A stretch of 5,896 nt of DNA from Rhodobiaceae bacterium UBA7378 (GTDB taxonomy: Bacteria; Pseudomonadota; Alphaproteobacteria; RS24). Positions within the stretch are counted from its first letter, which is position 1. The number at the start of each line of letters is the position of its first letter. Below, one piece after another: positions 1-5,875 of the stretch. The notes under the pieces are model-generated. The model saw nothing but the letters and a program-made list of their open reading frames with translations. It did not search any database and had not been told where the DNA came from. The translations under genes and the position numbers were made by a program. The stretch covers positions 1-5,896 of the forward strand of contig DKNW01000032.1 in NCBI GenBank assembly GCA_002469805.1, read 5' to 3'.

Positions 1-345
1 TGGCATCATGGATTTTGGGCTAAATATCATGGCGTAGGAAAGCTCGCCCCGGTTGAGCGCCGGACTGATATATTGTTCAAACACGGCAGGGTCAAAACCG
101 CTAAATCGCTCATCGACATCGAGTTCGCGCCCCATGGCCCGAATGTCGGAGGCAAAGCCCTGTTCCATGCCTACAATTGTGTCGGTGTAAATATTGGCCC
201 ATGAATCTGTATAGATCCGCCTCAGGTTTTCACTGCTTTCTTCATACAGCGCCTGCTGTTGAAAATAACTCAGCGAAAGCACCAGTCCGGTACTTGCAAG
301 CACGGCGACAACGACCATCGCTAGAAGTTTGGTTCTGATTTGCAT
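1..345 (-). CDS. Membrane-anchored sensor-like protein, N-terminal part only (runs off the window)
   Basis: An open frame of 115 codons runs from ATG at 345 to the window edge with no stop, so the 3' part is missing. The start is supported by GAGGG a few bases upstream on the minus strand. Residues 1-6 are short and basic (MQIRTK). Residues 7-28 form one hydrophobic membrane helix (LLAMVVVAVLAS onwards). The rest (about 29-115) is soluble, probably periplasmic, and begins with a Gln/Glu-rich helical stretch (QQQALYEESSENLRR). This layout is typical of the sensor half of histidine kinases, chemotaxis receptors, diguanylate cyclases or adenylate cyclases, which carry a second membrane helix and an output domain later. 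None of those parts is visible here, so the class is not assigned. The gene is separated from the FMO gene by 121 bases with a hairpin and a possible promoter, so it is probably its own unit. That it is a real gene is fairly sure; its function is only inferred. Confidence 0.7.
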   Translation of the reverse strand, partial: MQIRTKLLAMVVVAVLASTGLVLSLSYFQQQALYEESSENLRRIYTDSWANIYTDTIVGMEQGFASDIRAMGRELDVDERFSGFDPAVFEQYISPALNRGELSYAMIFSPKSMMP

Positions 346-368
346 GTTACCCTCACTGACGCATAAAA

Positions 369-401
369 GCTAAACTTTAGCCTATCGTAATGAGGGGTAA
401 A
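369..401 (-). promoter_or_regulatory. Candidate promoter of the sensor-like gene with a palindrome over the -10
   Basis: On the minus strand TTTACC (401-396) and TAAAGT (379-374) are separated by 16 bases, each matching 4 of 6 consensus positions. A start near 367 would give a leader of about 22 bases before the ATG at 345. The -10 lies inside a perfect palindrome, GCTAAA-N-TTTAGC (369-381), which could be an operator. This is a motif reading only. Confidence 0.35.
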
Positions 402-402
402 G

Positions 403-426
403 AAACCCCCAAAAAACTTGGGGTTT
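403..426 (-). terminator. Hairpin after the FMO gene, possible terminator
   Basis: AAACCCC (403-409) pairs with GGGGTTT (420-426). An alternative pairing, CCCCAA (407-412) with TTGGGG (418-423), leaves a five-base loop and adds AAA/TTT outside a one-base bulge. The hairpin lies about 40 bases past the FMO stop codon. On the minus strand it is followed by a short, interrupted pyrimidine run (CTTTACC) and not a clean T tract, so termination may be weak or partly Rho-dependent. The candidate -35 of the next gene starts two bases beyond it. Confidence 0.45.
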
Positions 427-466
427 GGATAATTCGCTATTGTTTTTCAATGTTTGGACGTGAGTT

Positions 467-1783
467 TCACATGTGCCAAGCGGACCCTAGATCCCTTTTC
501 AGATCGCGCACATATTGGTTAAAATCGACCTGAATTGTATGGCGCTCGCTGTCGTAATAATGCCCCAGATATTTCTTTTCATCTTTGATGATGGTGCTTT
601 CCATGCGATGGCTATCGGGCAAGGTATGCGCGCCCGAAATTACGGCAGCAACAAATTTTGACTGCTGTTCGGCAAGGTTCACCAACGTCGGCAATGGCTG
701 AGCTAGCCCCATGAAGAAAAGGTTTTCCCAGCCCGGCTTCACCATGCGTCGATAGAGCGGAAACCGGTTATTTTCGACCGCCAGGGCATTTTGTTTCAAA
801 AACGGAAAGTTAATGCGATAGCCAGTTGCCCAAATTATGACGTCAACTTGTTCCTGCGTGCCGTCGGCGAAGCGCACAGTGTCGCCGTCTAGCCGGTCAA
901 TGCCCGGCTTTACAGCAATATCACCACAGCCGAGGCGGGTGAGAAACTCGCCGGAAACCGACGGGTGAGCTGTGAGCACTTTATGATCGGGCGCGGGCAG
1001 GCCGTAATTTTCCATTTTGCCAACCGCACGGGAAATAACACGCTGGCCCAGCCACCGTGCAAGGCCGGATGGCACCCAAGCTGGCATGGCGACCTTATCA
1101 GCTGGTTCGCCATTTAAATATTTAGGTAGAACCCAAACGCCGCGGCGCGCCGATACAAAGCACTTCGCCGCGATCGGCTTTTGCGACACTTCGGAGGCAA
1201 TGTCCATCGCCGAATTACCAACCCCGACAACAAGAATGTTTTTGCCTCTGAGGTCATGCGGCGCAAACGGGCTGTCATAGGCGTGGCTGTGTATCTGAAT
1301 ACCTCTAAACTTATCGCCGTATTCGGTGGGAATTTTGGGGTCCCAGTGATGTCCGTTCGCCACCACCAGCGCGTCATAGACCCGCGTTTCGCCCGATGAC
1401 AGGGTGACATGCCACTTTTCGTCTTCATCGCGGCGCGCATCGGTCACCCAGGTGTTGAAGGTGATATTTTCGCGCAAGCCAAAATGGTCAACATAATCGT
1501 TGAAATAGGCATGTATTTGGCTGTGATGTGGGAAATCAGGCCAGTTTTCGGGCACTGGATAATCTTCGAAAGCCAATCTATGCTTGGAGGTGTCGATGTG
1601 GAGGGATTGGTAGCAGGCTGACATGCCATTGGGGTTTTGGTGGTACCAATTGCCACCGATATTGTCGGAGGCTTCGAATTGGTCATAGGCGATGCCGAAA
1701 TCTGTTAAGCGCTTGGCCGTTGTGAAGCCGGAGCATCCGGCCCCGATAATGCATATTTTTCCTGTCGACCTCGCGGTTCGCAT
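467..1783 (-). CDS. Flavin-containing monooxygenase (class B FMO-like), 438 aa
   Basis: Predicted cytoplasmic FAD- and NADPH-dependent monooxygenase that would insert one oxygen from O2 into a soft nucleophile (N or S) or a ketone. Visible motifs in order are the FAD-binding GAGCSG (residues 14-19) at the end of a Rossmann strand, EASDNIGGNW (37-46), the FMO signature FRGIQIHSHAY (159-169), NADPH-binding GVGNSA (187-192) and the C-terminal ATGY (319-322). The signature ends in Y-D, as in FMOs, and not in the W-P/D of type I Baeyer-Villiger enzymes. The length of 438 aa is normal for bacterial FMOs, which include trimethylamine monooxygenases. The start is ATG at 1783 with AAGGAGGG four bases upstream. 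The gene follows cysNC by 105 bases on the same strand, and no transporter or catabolic gene nearby reveals a substrate. A role in sulfur or methylamine oxidation would be a guess. The family is certain; the substrate is unknown. Confidence 0.92.
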   Translation of the reverse strand: MRTARSTGKICIIGAGCSGFTTAKRLTDFGIAYDQFEASDNIGGNWYHQNPNGMSACYQSLHIDTSKHRLAFEDYPVPENWPDFPHHSQIHAYFNDYVDHFGLRENITFNTWVTDARRDEDEKWHVTLSSGETRVYDALVVANGHHWDPKIPTEYGDKFRGIQIHSHAYDSPFAPHDLRGKNILVVGVGNSAMDIASEVSQKPIAAKCFVSARRGVWVLPKYLNGEPADKVAMPAWVPSGLARWLGQRVISRAVGKMENYGLPAPDHKVLTAHPSVSGEFLTRLGCGDIAVKPGIDRLDGDTVRFADGTQEQVDVIIWATGYRINFPFLKQNALAVENNRFPLYRRMVKPGWENLFFMGLAQPLPTLVNLAEQQSKFVAAVISGAHTLPDSHRMESTIIKDEKKYLGHYYDSERHTIQVDFNQYVRDLKRDLGSAWHM

Positions 1784-1787
1784 AACG

Positions 1788-1795
1788 CCCTCCTT
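1788..1795 (-). promoter_or_regulatory. Strong Shine-Dalgarno site of the FMO gene
   Basis: The minus strand reads AAGGAGGG, then CGTT, then the ATG at 1783. It is the strongest ribosome-binding site in the window and fixes the FMO start. It suggests efficient translation independent of the upstream cys genes. Confidence 0.85.
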
Positions 1796-1799
1796 ACAA

Positions 1800-1812
1800 A
1801 ACTAAGATAGTT
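1800..1812. repeat. Short inverted repeat upstream of the FMO gene
   Basis: AACTA-AGA-TAGTT is a perfect pair of five-base arms just upstream of the FMO Shine-Dalgarno site, in the 105-base gap between cysNC and FMO. It could be an operator or a small leader hairpin, but arms this short can arise by chance in AT-rich sequence. I found neither a convincing promoter nor a terminator hairpin for cysNC in this gap. Confidence 0.2.
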
Positions 1813-1888
1813 AATTTGACATATTGGTGCGGGCGTTTCCAGCCATCACCCTATGTATTGGGGATCTAACAATTGCGACCGGAACAGG

Positions 1889-3799
1889 TTAAGCGTCAAA
1901 AATCTTCCGCATAATTTCGTCAGCCGCTTGTTCCACTGACATTGCATTTGTGTCGATACGGATTTCGGGGCTTTCTGGTGCCTCGTAAGGGCTGTCAATG
2001 CCGGTAAAGTTTTTCAACATGCCAGCACGGGCCTTTTTATACAGGCCTTTTACGTCGCGCTCCTCGGCAACTGCCAGCGGTGTGTCGACGTGAATTTCAA
2101 TAAACTCACCATCTGGCAGCATGTCGCGCACCATTCGGCGTTCGGTACGAAATGGCGAGATAAAGGCCGTCAGCACAATCAGGCCGGCATCGGTCATCAG
2201 CTTTGCTACTTCACCAATGCGGCGAATATTTTCGATACGATCCGTGTCGGTAAATCCAAGGTCTTTGTTCAGGCCGTGGCGCACATTATCGCCATCCAAT
2301 AAAAATGTGTGCTTACCCAGCGCATATAGGCGTTTTTCCACCTCGTTGGCGATGGTCGATTTGCCCGAACCCGACAGCCCAGTGAACCATAAAACAAGCG
2401 GCTTTTGGTCTTTCAGGGTTGCGTGTGCATCGCGGTTAACATCTGCTGCCTGCCAGTGAATATTATGCGCTCGGCGCAGGCTGAAATTGATCATACCGGC
2501 AGCGACCGTGTTATTGGTCATTTTATCTATTAGTACAAATCCACCGAGCTCTTTGCTGTCAGCATAGGGTTCAAACACGATGGGTTTATCGGTCGAGAAG
2601 GTACATACGCCGATTGCATTTAACTCAAGTGTTTTAGCAGCAAGTTGTTCTAATGTATTGATACCAATTTGATATTTAGGTGGCTGAATTGTTGCGCTGA
2701 CCATTTGTGTGCCAATTTTAAGCCAATATCCACGCCGTGGCACAAGCGGCGTTTCGGCCATCCAGACCAGTGTTGCTTCAAATGTGTCGGCAATCGCAGG
2801 AGGTGCATCTGCAGTGGCAATAACATCGCCGCGCGAACAGTCAATCTCATCCTCAAATGTGAGCGTAATTGACTGCCCAACTGTGGCTTCGTCGAGATCG
2901 CCATCCTGCGTTACAATGCGTTGCACCTTGGTGTTGCGGCCCGATGGCACAATGCGTATCTCGTCACCAACGCAGATTTTACCCGCACTGATTTGCCCGC
3001 TAAAGCCGCGAAAATCCAGATTAGGGCGATTGACCCATTGGACTGGCAAACGGAACGGATGACCTGAGGCCGCATTGGTGGCAACATCCACGGTTTCAAG
3101 ATGCTCGATCAATGTCGGGCCAGCATACCAGTCAGTTTGAGCCGACGCATTGGCAATGTTATCGCCTGCCAACCCGGAAATGGGGATCGCAGTAAAAGCC
3201 GCAATGCCGATATTTTTGGCGAAGGTTTTATAATCCGCCACAATCGCGTCGAAAACATTCTGGTCGTAATTCACTAAGTCCATCTTGTTCACCGCCAGCA
3301 CGATGTGGCGGATGCCAAGCAGATGCGCCAGATAGCTATGGCGCCGCGTCTGGGTCAGCACGCCCTGGCGCGCATCAACCAGAATTACGGCAAGGTCGGC
3401 CGTGGATGCGCCGGTTACCATATTGCGGGTATATTGTTCGTGGCCGGGGGTGTCGGCAACAATGAACTTGCGTTTCTCGGTCGCAAAAAACCTGTATGCC
3501 ACGTCGATTGTGATGCCCTGCTCGCGCTCGGCGGCGAGGCCGTCAACCAGTAGGGCAAAGTCAATGCTCTCGCCTTGCGTGCCCATTTTGCGGCTGTCTG
3601 CTTCAAGATGCGCCAGTTGGTCTTCGAAAATCATTTTGCTGTCATATAAAAGGCGGCCGATCAGGGTCGACTTGCCATCATCAACCGAGCCACAGGTTAT
3701 GAAACGCAACATGGTTTTGTGTCGGTGCTGTTCCAGATAAGCGTCGATATCCTCGCTAATCAGCGCATCGGTTTTGTAAATGGTTTCGGTATCGGCCAT
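1889..3799 (-). CDS. cysNC: Bifunctional sulfate adenylyltransferase subunit 1 / adenylylsulfate kinase (CysN-CysC fusion), 636 aa
   Basis: The CysN part (about 1-445) is the regulatory GTPase of ATP sulfurylase: GTP hydrolysis drives APS synthesis by CysD. The CysC part (about 460-636) phosphorylates APS to PAPS. CysN shows the translation-factor GTPase motifs GSVDDGKS (37-44), the switch region EREQGITIDV (91-100), DTPGH (116-120) and NKMD (171-174), then EF-Tu-like beta-barrel domains. CysC has an intact P-loop GLSGSGKS (474-481), DGDNVRHGL (502-510), ENIRRIGEVAKL (523-534), ISPFRTERR (547-555) with the conserved serine, and FTGIDSPYEAPESPE (598-612). Both activities are therefore probably functional. 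About 636 aa is usual for this fusion, known as nodQ in rhizobia. ATG at 3799 overlaps the cysD stop by one base (TGATG), with GGAAGG at 3814-3809 as ribosome-binding site, which suggests translational coupling. No cysH or sulfotransferase gene is in the window, so whether PAPS feeds cysteine synthesis or sulfation is open. Confidence 0.96.
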   Translation of the reverse strand: MADTETIYKTDALISEDIDAYLEQHRHKTMLRFITCGSVDDGKSTLIGRLLYDSKMIFEDQLAHLEADSRKMGTQGESIDFALLVDGLAAEREQGITIDVAYRFFATEKRKFIVADTPGHEQYTRNMVTGASTADLAVILVDARQGVLTQTRRHSYLAHLLGIRHIVLAVNKMDLVNYDQNVFDAIVADYKTFAKNIGIAAFTAIPISGLAGDNIANASAQTDWYAGPTLIEHLETVDVATNAASGHPFRLPVQWVNRPNLDFRGFSGQISAGKICVGDEIRIVPSGRNTKVQRIVTQDGDLDEATVGQSITLTFEDEIDCSRGDVIATADAPPAIADTFEATLVWMAETPLVPRRGYWLKIGTQMVSATIQPPKYQIGINTLEQLAAKTLELNAIGVCTFSTDKPIVFEPYADSKELGGFVLIDKMTNNTVAAGMINFSLRRAHNIHWQAADVNRDAHATLKDQKPLVLWFTGLSGSGKSTIANEVEKRLYALGKHTFLLDGDNVRHGLNKDLGFTDTDRIENIRRIGEVAKLMTDAGLIVLTAFISPFRTERRMVRDMLPDGEFIEIHVDTPLAVAEERDVKGLYKKARAGMLKNFTGIDSPYEAPESPEIRIDTNAMSVEQAADEIMRKIFDA

Positions 3800-4695
3800 C
3801 AGAAATAGCCTTCCTGTTTCTTTTTTTCCATGCTCGCCGCGCTGTCATGGTCAATGGCACGCCCTTGGCGCTCCGACGTTGTTGTGAGCAACATTTCCTG
3901 AATGATTTCCGGCAAAGTGGCGGCGGTGCTTTCCACCGCGCCGGTTAGTGGGTAGCAACCAAGCGTACGAAACCTAATGGAGCGCATTTGCGGGGTTTCG
4001 CCCTCAGCAAGCGGAAAACGTGCATCATCGACCATCAACAACAGCCCGTCGCGCTCCACCGTCGGCCGTGGTGCTGCGAAGTAAAGCGGCACAATCTCGA
4101 TATTTTCCAGATGGATATATTGCCAGATATCAAGTTCAGTCCAGTTGCTCATAGGAAACACACGGATGCTTTCACCCTTTGCCTTGCGAGCATTATAAAG
4201 CTGCCATAATTCCGGGCGCTGGTTTTTCGGTTCCCAGCGATGGTTGGCTGTGCGAAAGGAAAACACGCGCTCTTTGGCGCGGCTTTTTTCTTCATCGCGC
4301 CGTGCACCGCCGAAAGCGACATCGAACCCATGCATATCAAGCGCCTGCTTCAGGCCTTCGGTTTTCCACATATCAGTGTGCAACGCGCCGTGATCAAAAG
4401 GGTTAATGCCCTGGGCTTCAGCCTCAGGGTTTTTGTGTACGATAAGTTGCATGCCCGCGTCAGCCGCCGCTTTTTCGCGCAGTGCATACATGTCTTTAAA
4501 TTTCCATGTGGTGTCGACATGCAAAAGCGGGAAGGGCGGGGGCGATGGATAAAACGCTTTTTTAGCGACGTGCAACATGGCCGCGCTATCCTTACCGACG
4601 CTGTACAGCATCACCGGATTTTCGCTTTCGGCAACCACCTCGCGCATGATGTGGATGCTCTCAGCTTCCAGACGCTGCAAATGGGTTAAGCTCAT
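3799..4695 (-). CDS. cysD: Sulfate adenylyltransferase subunit 2 (ATP sulfurylase catalytic subunit), 298 aa
   Basis: Cytoplasmic catalytic subunit that adenylylates sulfate with ATP to give APS and pyrophosphate, acting as a complex with the CysN GTPase encoded next to it. It belongs to the PAPS reductase/ATP pyrophosphatase superfamily. The PP-loop SVGKDS is at residues 32-37. Other family blocks are HVDTTWKFKDMY (59-70), GGARRDEEKSRAKERVFSFR (129-148), SNWTELDIWQYI (183-194), TLGCYPLTGAVES (244-256) and the conserved tail MEKKKQEGYF (289-298). The length matches the family norm of about 300 aa, and no key residue is missing. ATG at 4695 agrees with the usual family N-terminus (MSLTHLQRLEAESIHIMREV), but the ribosome-binding site is weak: only GGTAG lies at a plausible distance. 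It is first in a two-gene operon with cysNC, behind a structured 263-base upstream region with a TTGACA promoter. Confidence 0.97.
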   Translation of the reverse strand: MSLTHLQRLEAESIHIMREVVAESENPVMLYSVGKDSAAMLHVAKKAFYPSPPPFPLLHVDTTWKFKDMYALREKAAADAGMQLIVHKNPEAEAQGINPFDHGALHTDMWKTEGLKQALDMHGFDVAFGGARRDEEKSRAKERVFSFRTANHRWEPKNQRPELWQLYNARKAKGESIRVFPMSNWTELDIWQYIHLENIEIVPLYFAAPRPTVERDGLLLMVDDARFPLAEGETPQMRSIRFRTLGCYPLTGAVESTAATLPEIIQEMLLTTTSERQGRAIDHDSAASMEKKKQEGYF

Positions 4696-4727
4696 TGATT
4701 TCTACCGTTTTTCGCTATTTTTGACCG

Positions 4728-4798
4728 TGATATACGCCAGACATGTGTATGCGCAGACGCGGACATTTTGTCAACATGGCGCGTAGAGACGTATATCA
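4728..4798. repeat. Nine-base inverted repeat bracketing the cysD promoter
   Basis: TGATATACG (4728-4736) and its exact reverse complement CGTATATCA (4790-4798) lie on either side of the predicted cysD promoter, 53 bases apart. In a minus-strand transcript the pairing would extend by one G-U and one C-G pair to 11 pairs. It may be a pair of operator half-sites for a sulfur regulator, allowing looping, or a leader stem if transcription starts further upstream. The repeat is seen directly; its role is inferred. Confidence 0.5.
4746..4774 (-). promoter_or_regulatory. Candidate sigma-70-type promoter of cysD-cysNC
   Basis: A perfect TTGACA -35 (4774-4769) is followed 17 bases later by CATACA (4751-4746) as a poor -10, giving a start near 4739 and a leader of about 44 bases. 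The -35 overlaps a small inverted repeat, GACA-TTT-TGTC (plus strand 4762-4772). A poor -10 beneath a perfect -35 would suit an activator-dependent gene. Confidence 0.45.
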
Positions 4799-4820
4799 AG
4801 CGGGCTGGATGCGGCTTGCC

Positions 4821-4830
4821 TTACGCGTAA
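4821..4830. repeat. Perfect 10-base palindrome TTACGCGTAA
   Basis: TTACGCGTAA is fully self-complementary and lies about 50 bases upstream of the cysD -35 in a gap without genes. It has the size of a dimeric regulator half-turn site, but no partner copy is seen in the window. Confidence 0.3.
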
Positions 4831-4831
4831 C

Positions 4832-4881
4832 ATTAAATCGGCGCGATCGAGATCTAATTATAGTAATCAATGCGATTTAAT
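4832..4881. repeat. Second nine-base inverted repeat upstream of cysD, enclosing a TATAAT
   Basis: ATTAAATCG (4832-4840) and CGATTTAAT (4873-4881) are exact reverse complements 32 bases apart. Between them the minus strand has a perfect TATAAT (4862-4857) without a convincing -35. If used, this second start would give cysD a leader of about 155 bases containing the repeat at 4728-4798. The repeat is seen directly; the promoter role is weakly supported. Confidence 0.35.
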
Positions 4882-4894
4882 AGAAAATTTCGCC

Positions 4895-4931
4895 AAAAAA
4901 TAACCCCTTGCCCATCCTGATGGGCAAGGGG
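4895..4931 (-). terminator. Rho-independent terminator of the beta-barrel gene
   Basis: CCCCTTGCCCATC (4904-4916) is perfectly complementary to 4919-4931, giving at least 12 GC-rich pairs around a CCTG tetraloop. On the minus strand it is followed by TTATTTTTT (4903-4895). It lies 27 bases past the stop of the beta-barrel gene and should insulate cysD from it. The plus strand has no T run directly after the stem, so it acts mainly on minus-strand transcripts. Confidence 0.93.
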
Positions 4932-4958
4932 CTACGCATTTTGTCTCGAGCTATTTAT

Positions 4959-5735
4959 TTAGAAGCTAACGAAATAACCAATTCGGAAATCGGTGGCTGT
5001 CGTGTCTTCCAAAGTCAAAATGTCGGGCGTGGACGTGCATGCGTTATTATCATACATGTTGTACTCAGCGTCCCCATAATCGGATCGAGTAATTCCGCCA
5101 TAAAATCCATTGGATTGGCTCATGTAATAAGTGGCGCCGACACCTATGCGGGTTGACGTATTATCTTTCGACCTTTTGCAAACAGCAACAAAAGACACAG
5201 CGCTGCCAGAAAGTGTGCCAGAAATTACTGTGGTACTGGTTTCCAGCTCGGAGCGACCGATGCCCAGCAAACCCCAAAACTCAACCTGTTCTGAGTAAGG
5301 CATGAAATAAACAGCTTCGAGCATAAAGCTTTCAACGTCTGTTTTGGTCGGCCCGACCGAAACGTTAGTAAATGAAGTGTCAAGCTGAGTTGTGTAGGAT
5401 CCTGACTCGAGTTCGCCTGTTTCGTATCGCAAAACGGCTGCAATATTACTGCTGTAGCGGTGTCCTATGCCAATTCCGAAAAAGCCGGAAGTGTCGTCAA
5501 CCAAGCCATCGTCAATATTAATCGGTGTTGTGTTGCCGCTGCCATCTCCTAAGGGGGTCGTGTCTTTTTCGTCGGTATCAGCCGACATGTTAATGCTATA
5601 ATCTAGTAGGATAAAATTTGCTGATCCACTAGTTCCAGCGTGATCGTCGGCAATTGCAATCTGCGAGCTAGCTAAAAATGCAAAAATAATTGTAATATCT
5701 TCGTAAATCGGCTCCATTTTGAAATCTGGCTTCAA
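4959..5735 (-). CDS. Putative outer-membrane beta-barrel protein, 258 aa, unknown function
   Basis: I do not recognise the family. A hydrophobic stretch (about residues 14-29, ITIIFAFLASSQIAIA) before DDHAG resembles a Sec signal peptide with cleavage near residue 29. The mature part has alternating, aromatic-rich strands: FFGIGIGHRY (85-94), SFMLEAVYFM (136-145), VEFWGLLGIG (151-160), TRIGVGATYYM (195-205), GFYGGITRSDYG (210-221) and a last strand DFRIGYFVSF (249-258). Ending in Phe is the usual recognition signal for the BAM assembly machinery. Its size fits a small 8- to 10-strand barrel of the OmpA/OmpW/Opa type. Loops are rich in Asp, Thr and Ser (51-82), and Cys186 and Cys233 could form a disulfide. 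The start is uncertain: TTG at 5735 (listed) or ATG at 5717, neither with a clear ribosome-binding site, and an in-frame stop lies five codons above the TTG. The gene is AT-richer than the cys genes. Confidence 0.75.
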   Translation of the reverse strand: MKPDFKMEPIYEDITIIFAFLASSQIAIADDHAGTSGSANFILLDYSINMSADTDEKDTTPLGDGSGNTTPINIDDGLVDDTSGFFGIGIGHRYSSNIAAVLRYETGELESGSYTTQLDTSFTNVSVGPTKTDVESFMLEAVYFMPYSEQVEFWGLLGIGRSELETSTTVISGTLSGSAVSFVAVCKRSKDNTSTRIGVGATYYMSQSNGFYGGITRSDYGDAEYNMYDNNACTSTPDILTLEDTTATDFRIGYFVSF

Positions 5736-5759
5736 TAAAAGAAAAATTCAAGCTGTTAA

Positions 5760-5800
5760 TAGGTTATTTTCATAAAACGTGAAGTCAACAGCAAAGTTGA
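5760..5800 (-). promoter_or_regulatory. Weak candidate promoter and inverted repeat before the beta-barrel gene
   Basis: The minus strand has TTGACT (5788-5783), then TAACCT (5766-5761) after 16 bases, a good -35 with a poor -10. It overlaps an inverted repeat, TCAAC-N6-GTTGA (plus strand 5785-5800). The gene could instead be read from the tRNA promoter, since no terminator hairpin is obvious between the tRNA and this gene. The rest of the 140-base gap holds nothing else I can name. Confidence 0.25.
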
Positions 5801-5875
5801 TAGTTGCAGAGATACGTTTCGTCTCCCAACACTGACTCTGAAGGTAATGTTTTTTTCTGGAATGTTTTAGGGAAA

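Noticed and set aside
1816..1821. Perfect TTGACA on the plus strand upstream of the FMO gene
   Set aside because: No -10 at the right distance (CCAGCC at 17 bases) and no plus-strand gene for it to serve.
2709..3062. Plus-strand open frame of 117 codons opposite cysNC
   Set aside because: Antisense shadow of the CysN domain, with low-complexity Ser/Arg/Thr content and no ribosome-binding support.
4240..4689. Plus-strand open frame of 149 codons opposite cysD
   Set aside because: It lies wholly antisense to cysD, whose motifs are unambiguous, and its product shows no recognisable domain.
5756..5773. Minus-strand mini-frame MKITY followed by a stop, before the barrel gene
   Set aside because: It looks like the start of a secreted protein, but it stops after five codons. 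Its frame has further stops and does not join the barrel frame without an unsupported shift.
5807..5856. GAGAT/GTCTC stem and a seven-T run near 5850 as a terminator
   Set aside because: The T run is on the plus strand, where no gene ends, and is not adjacent to the stem. On the minus strand no T tract follows, so it does not terminate the tRNA transcript.
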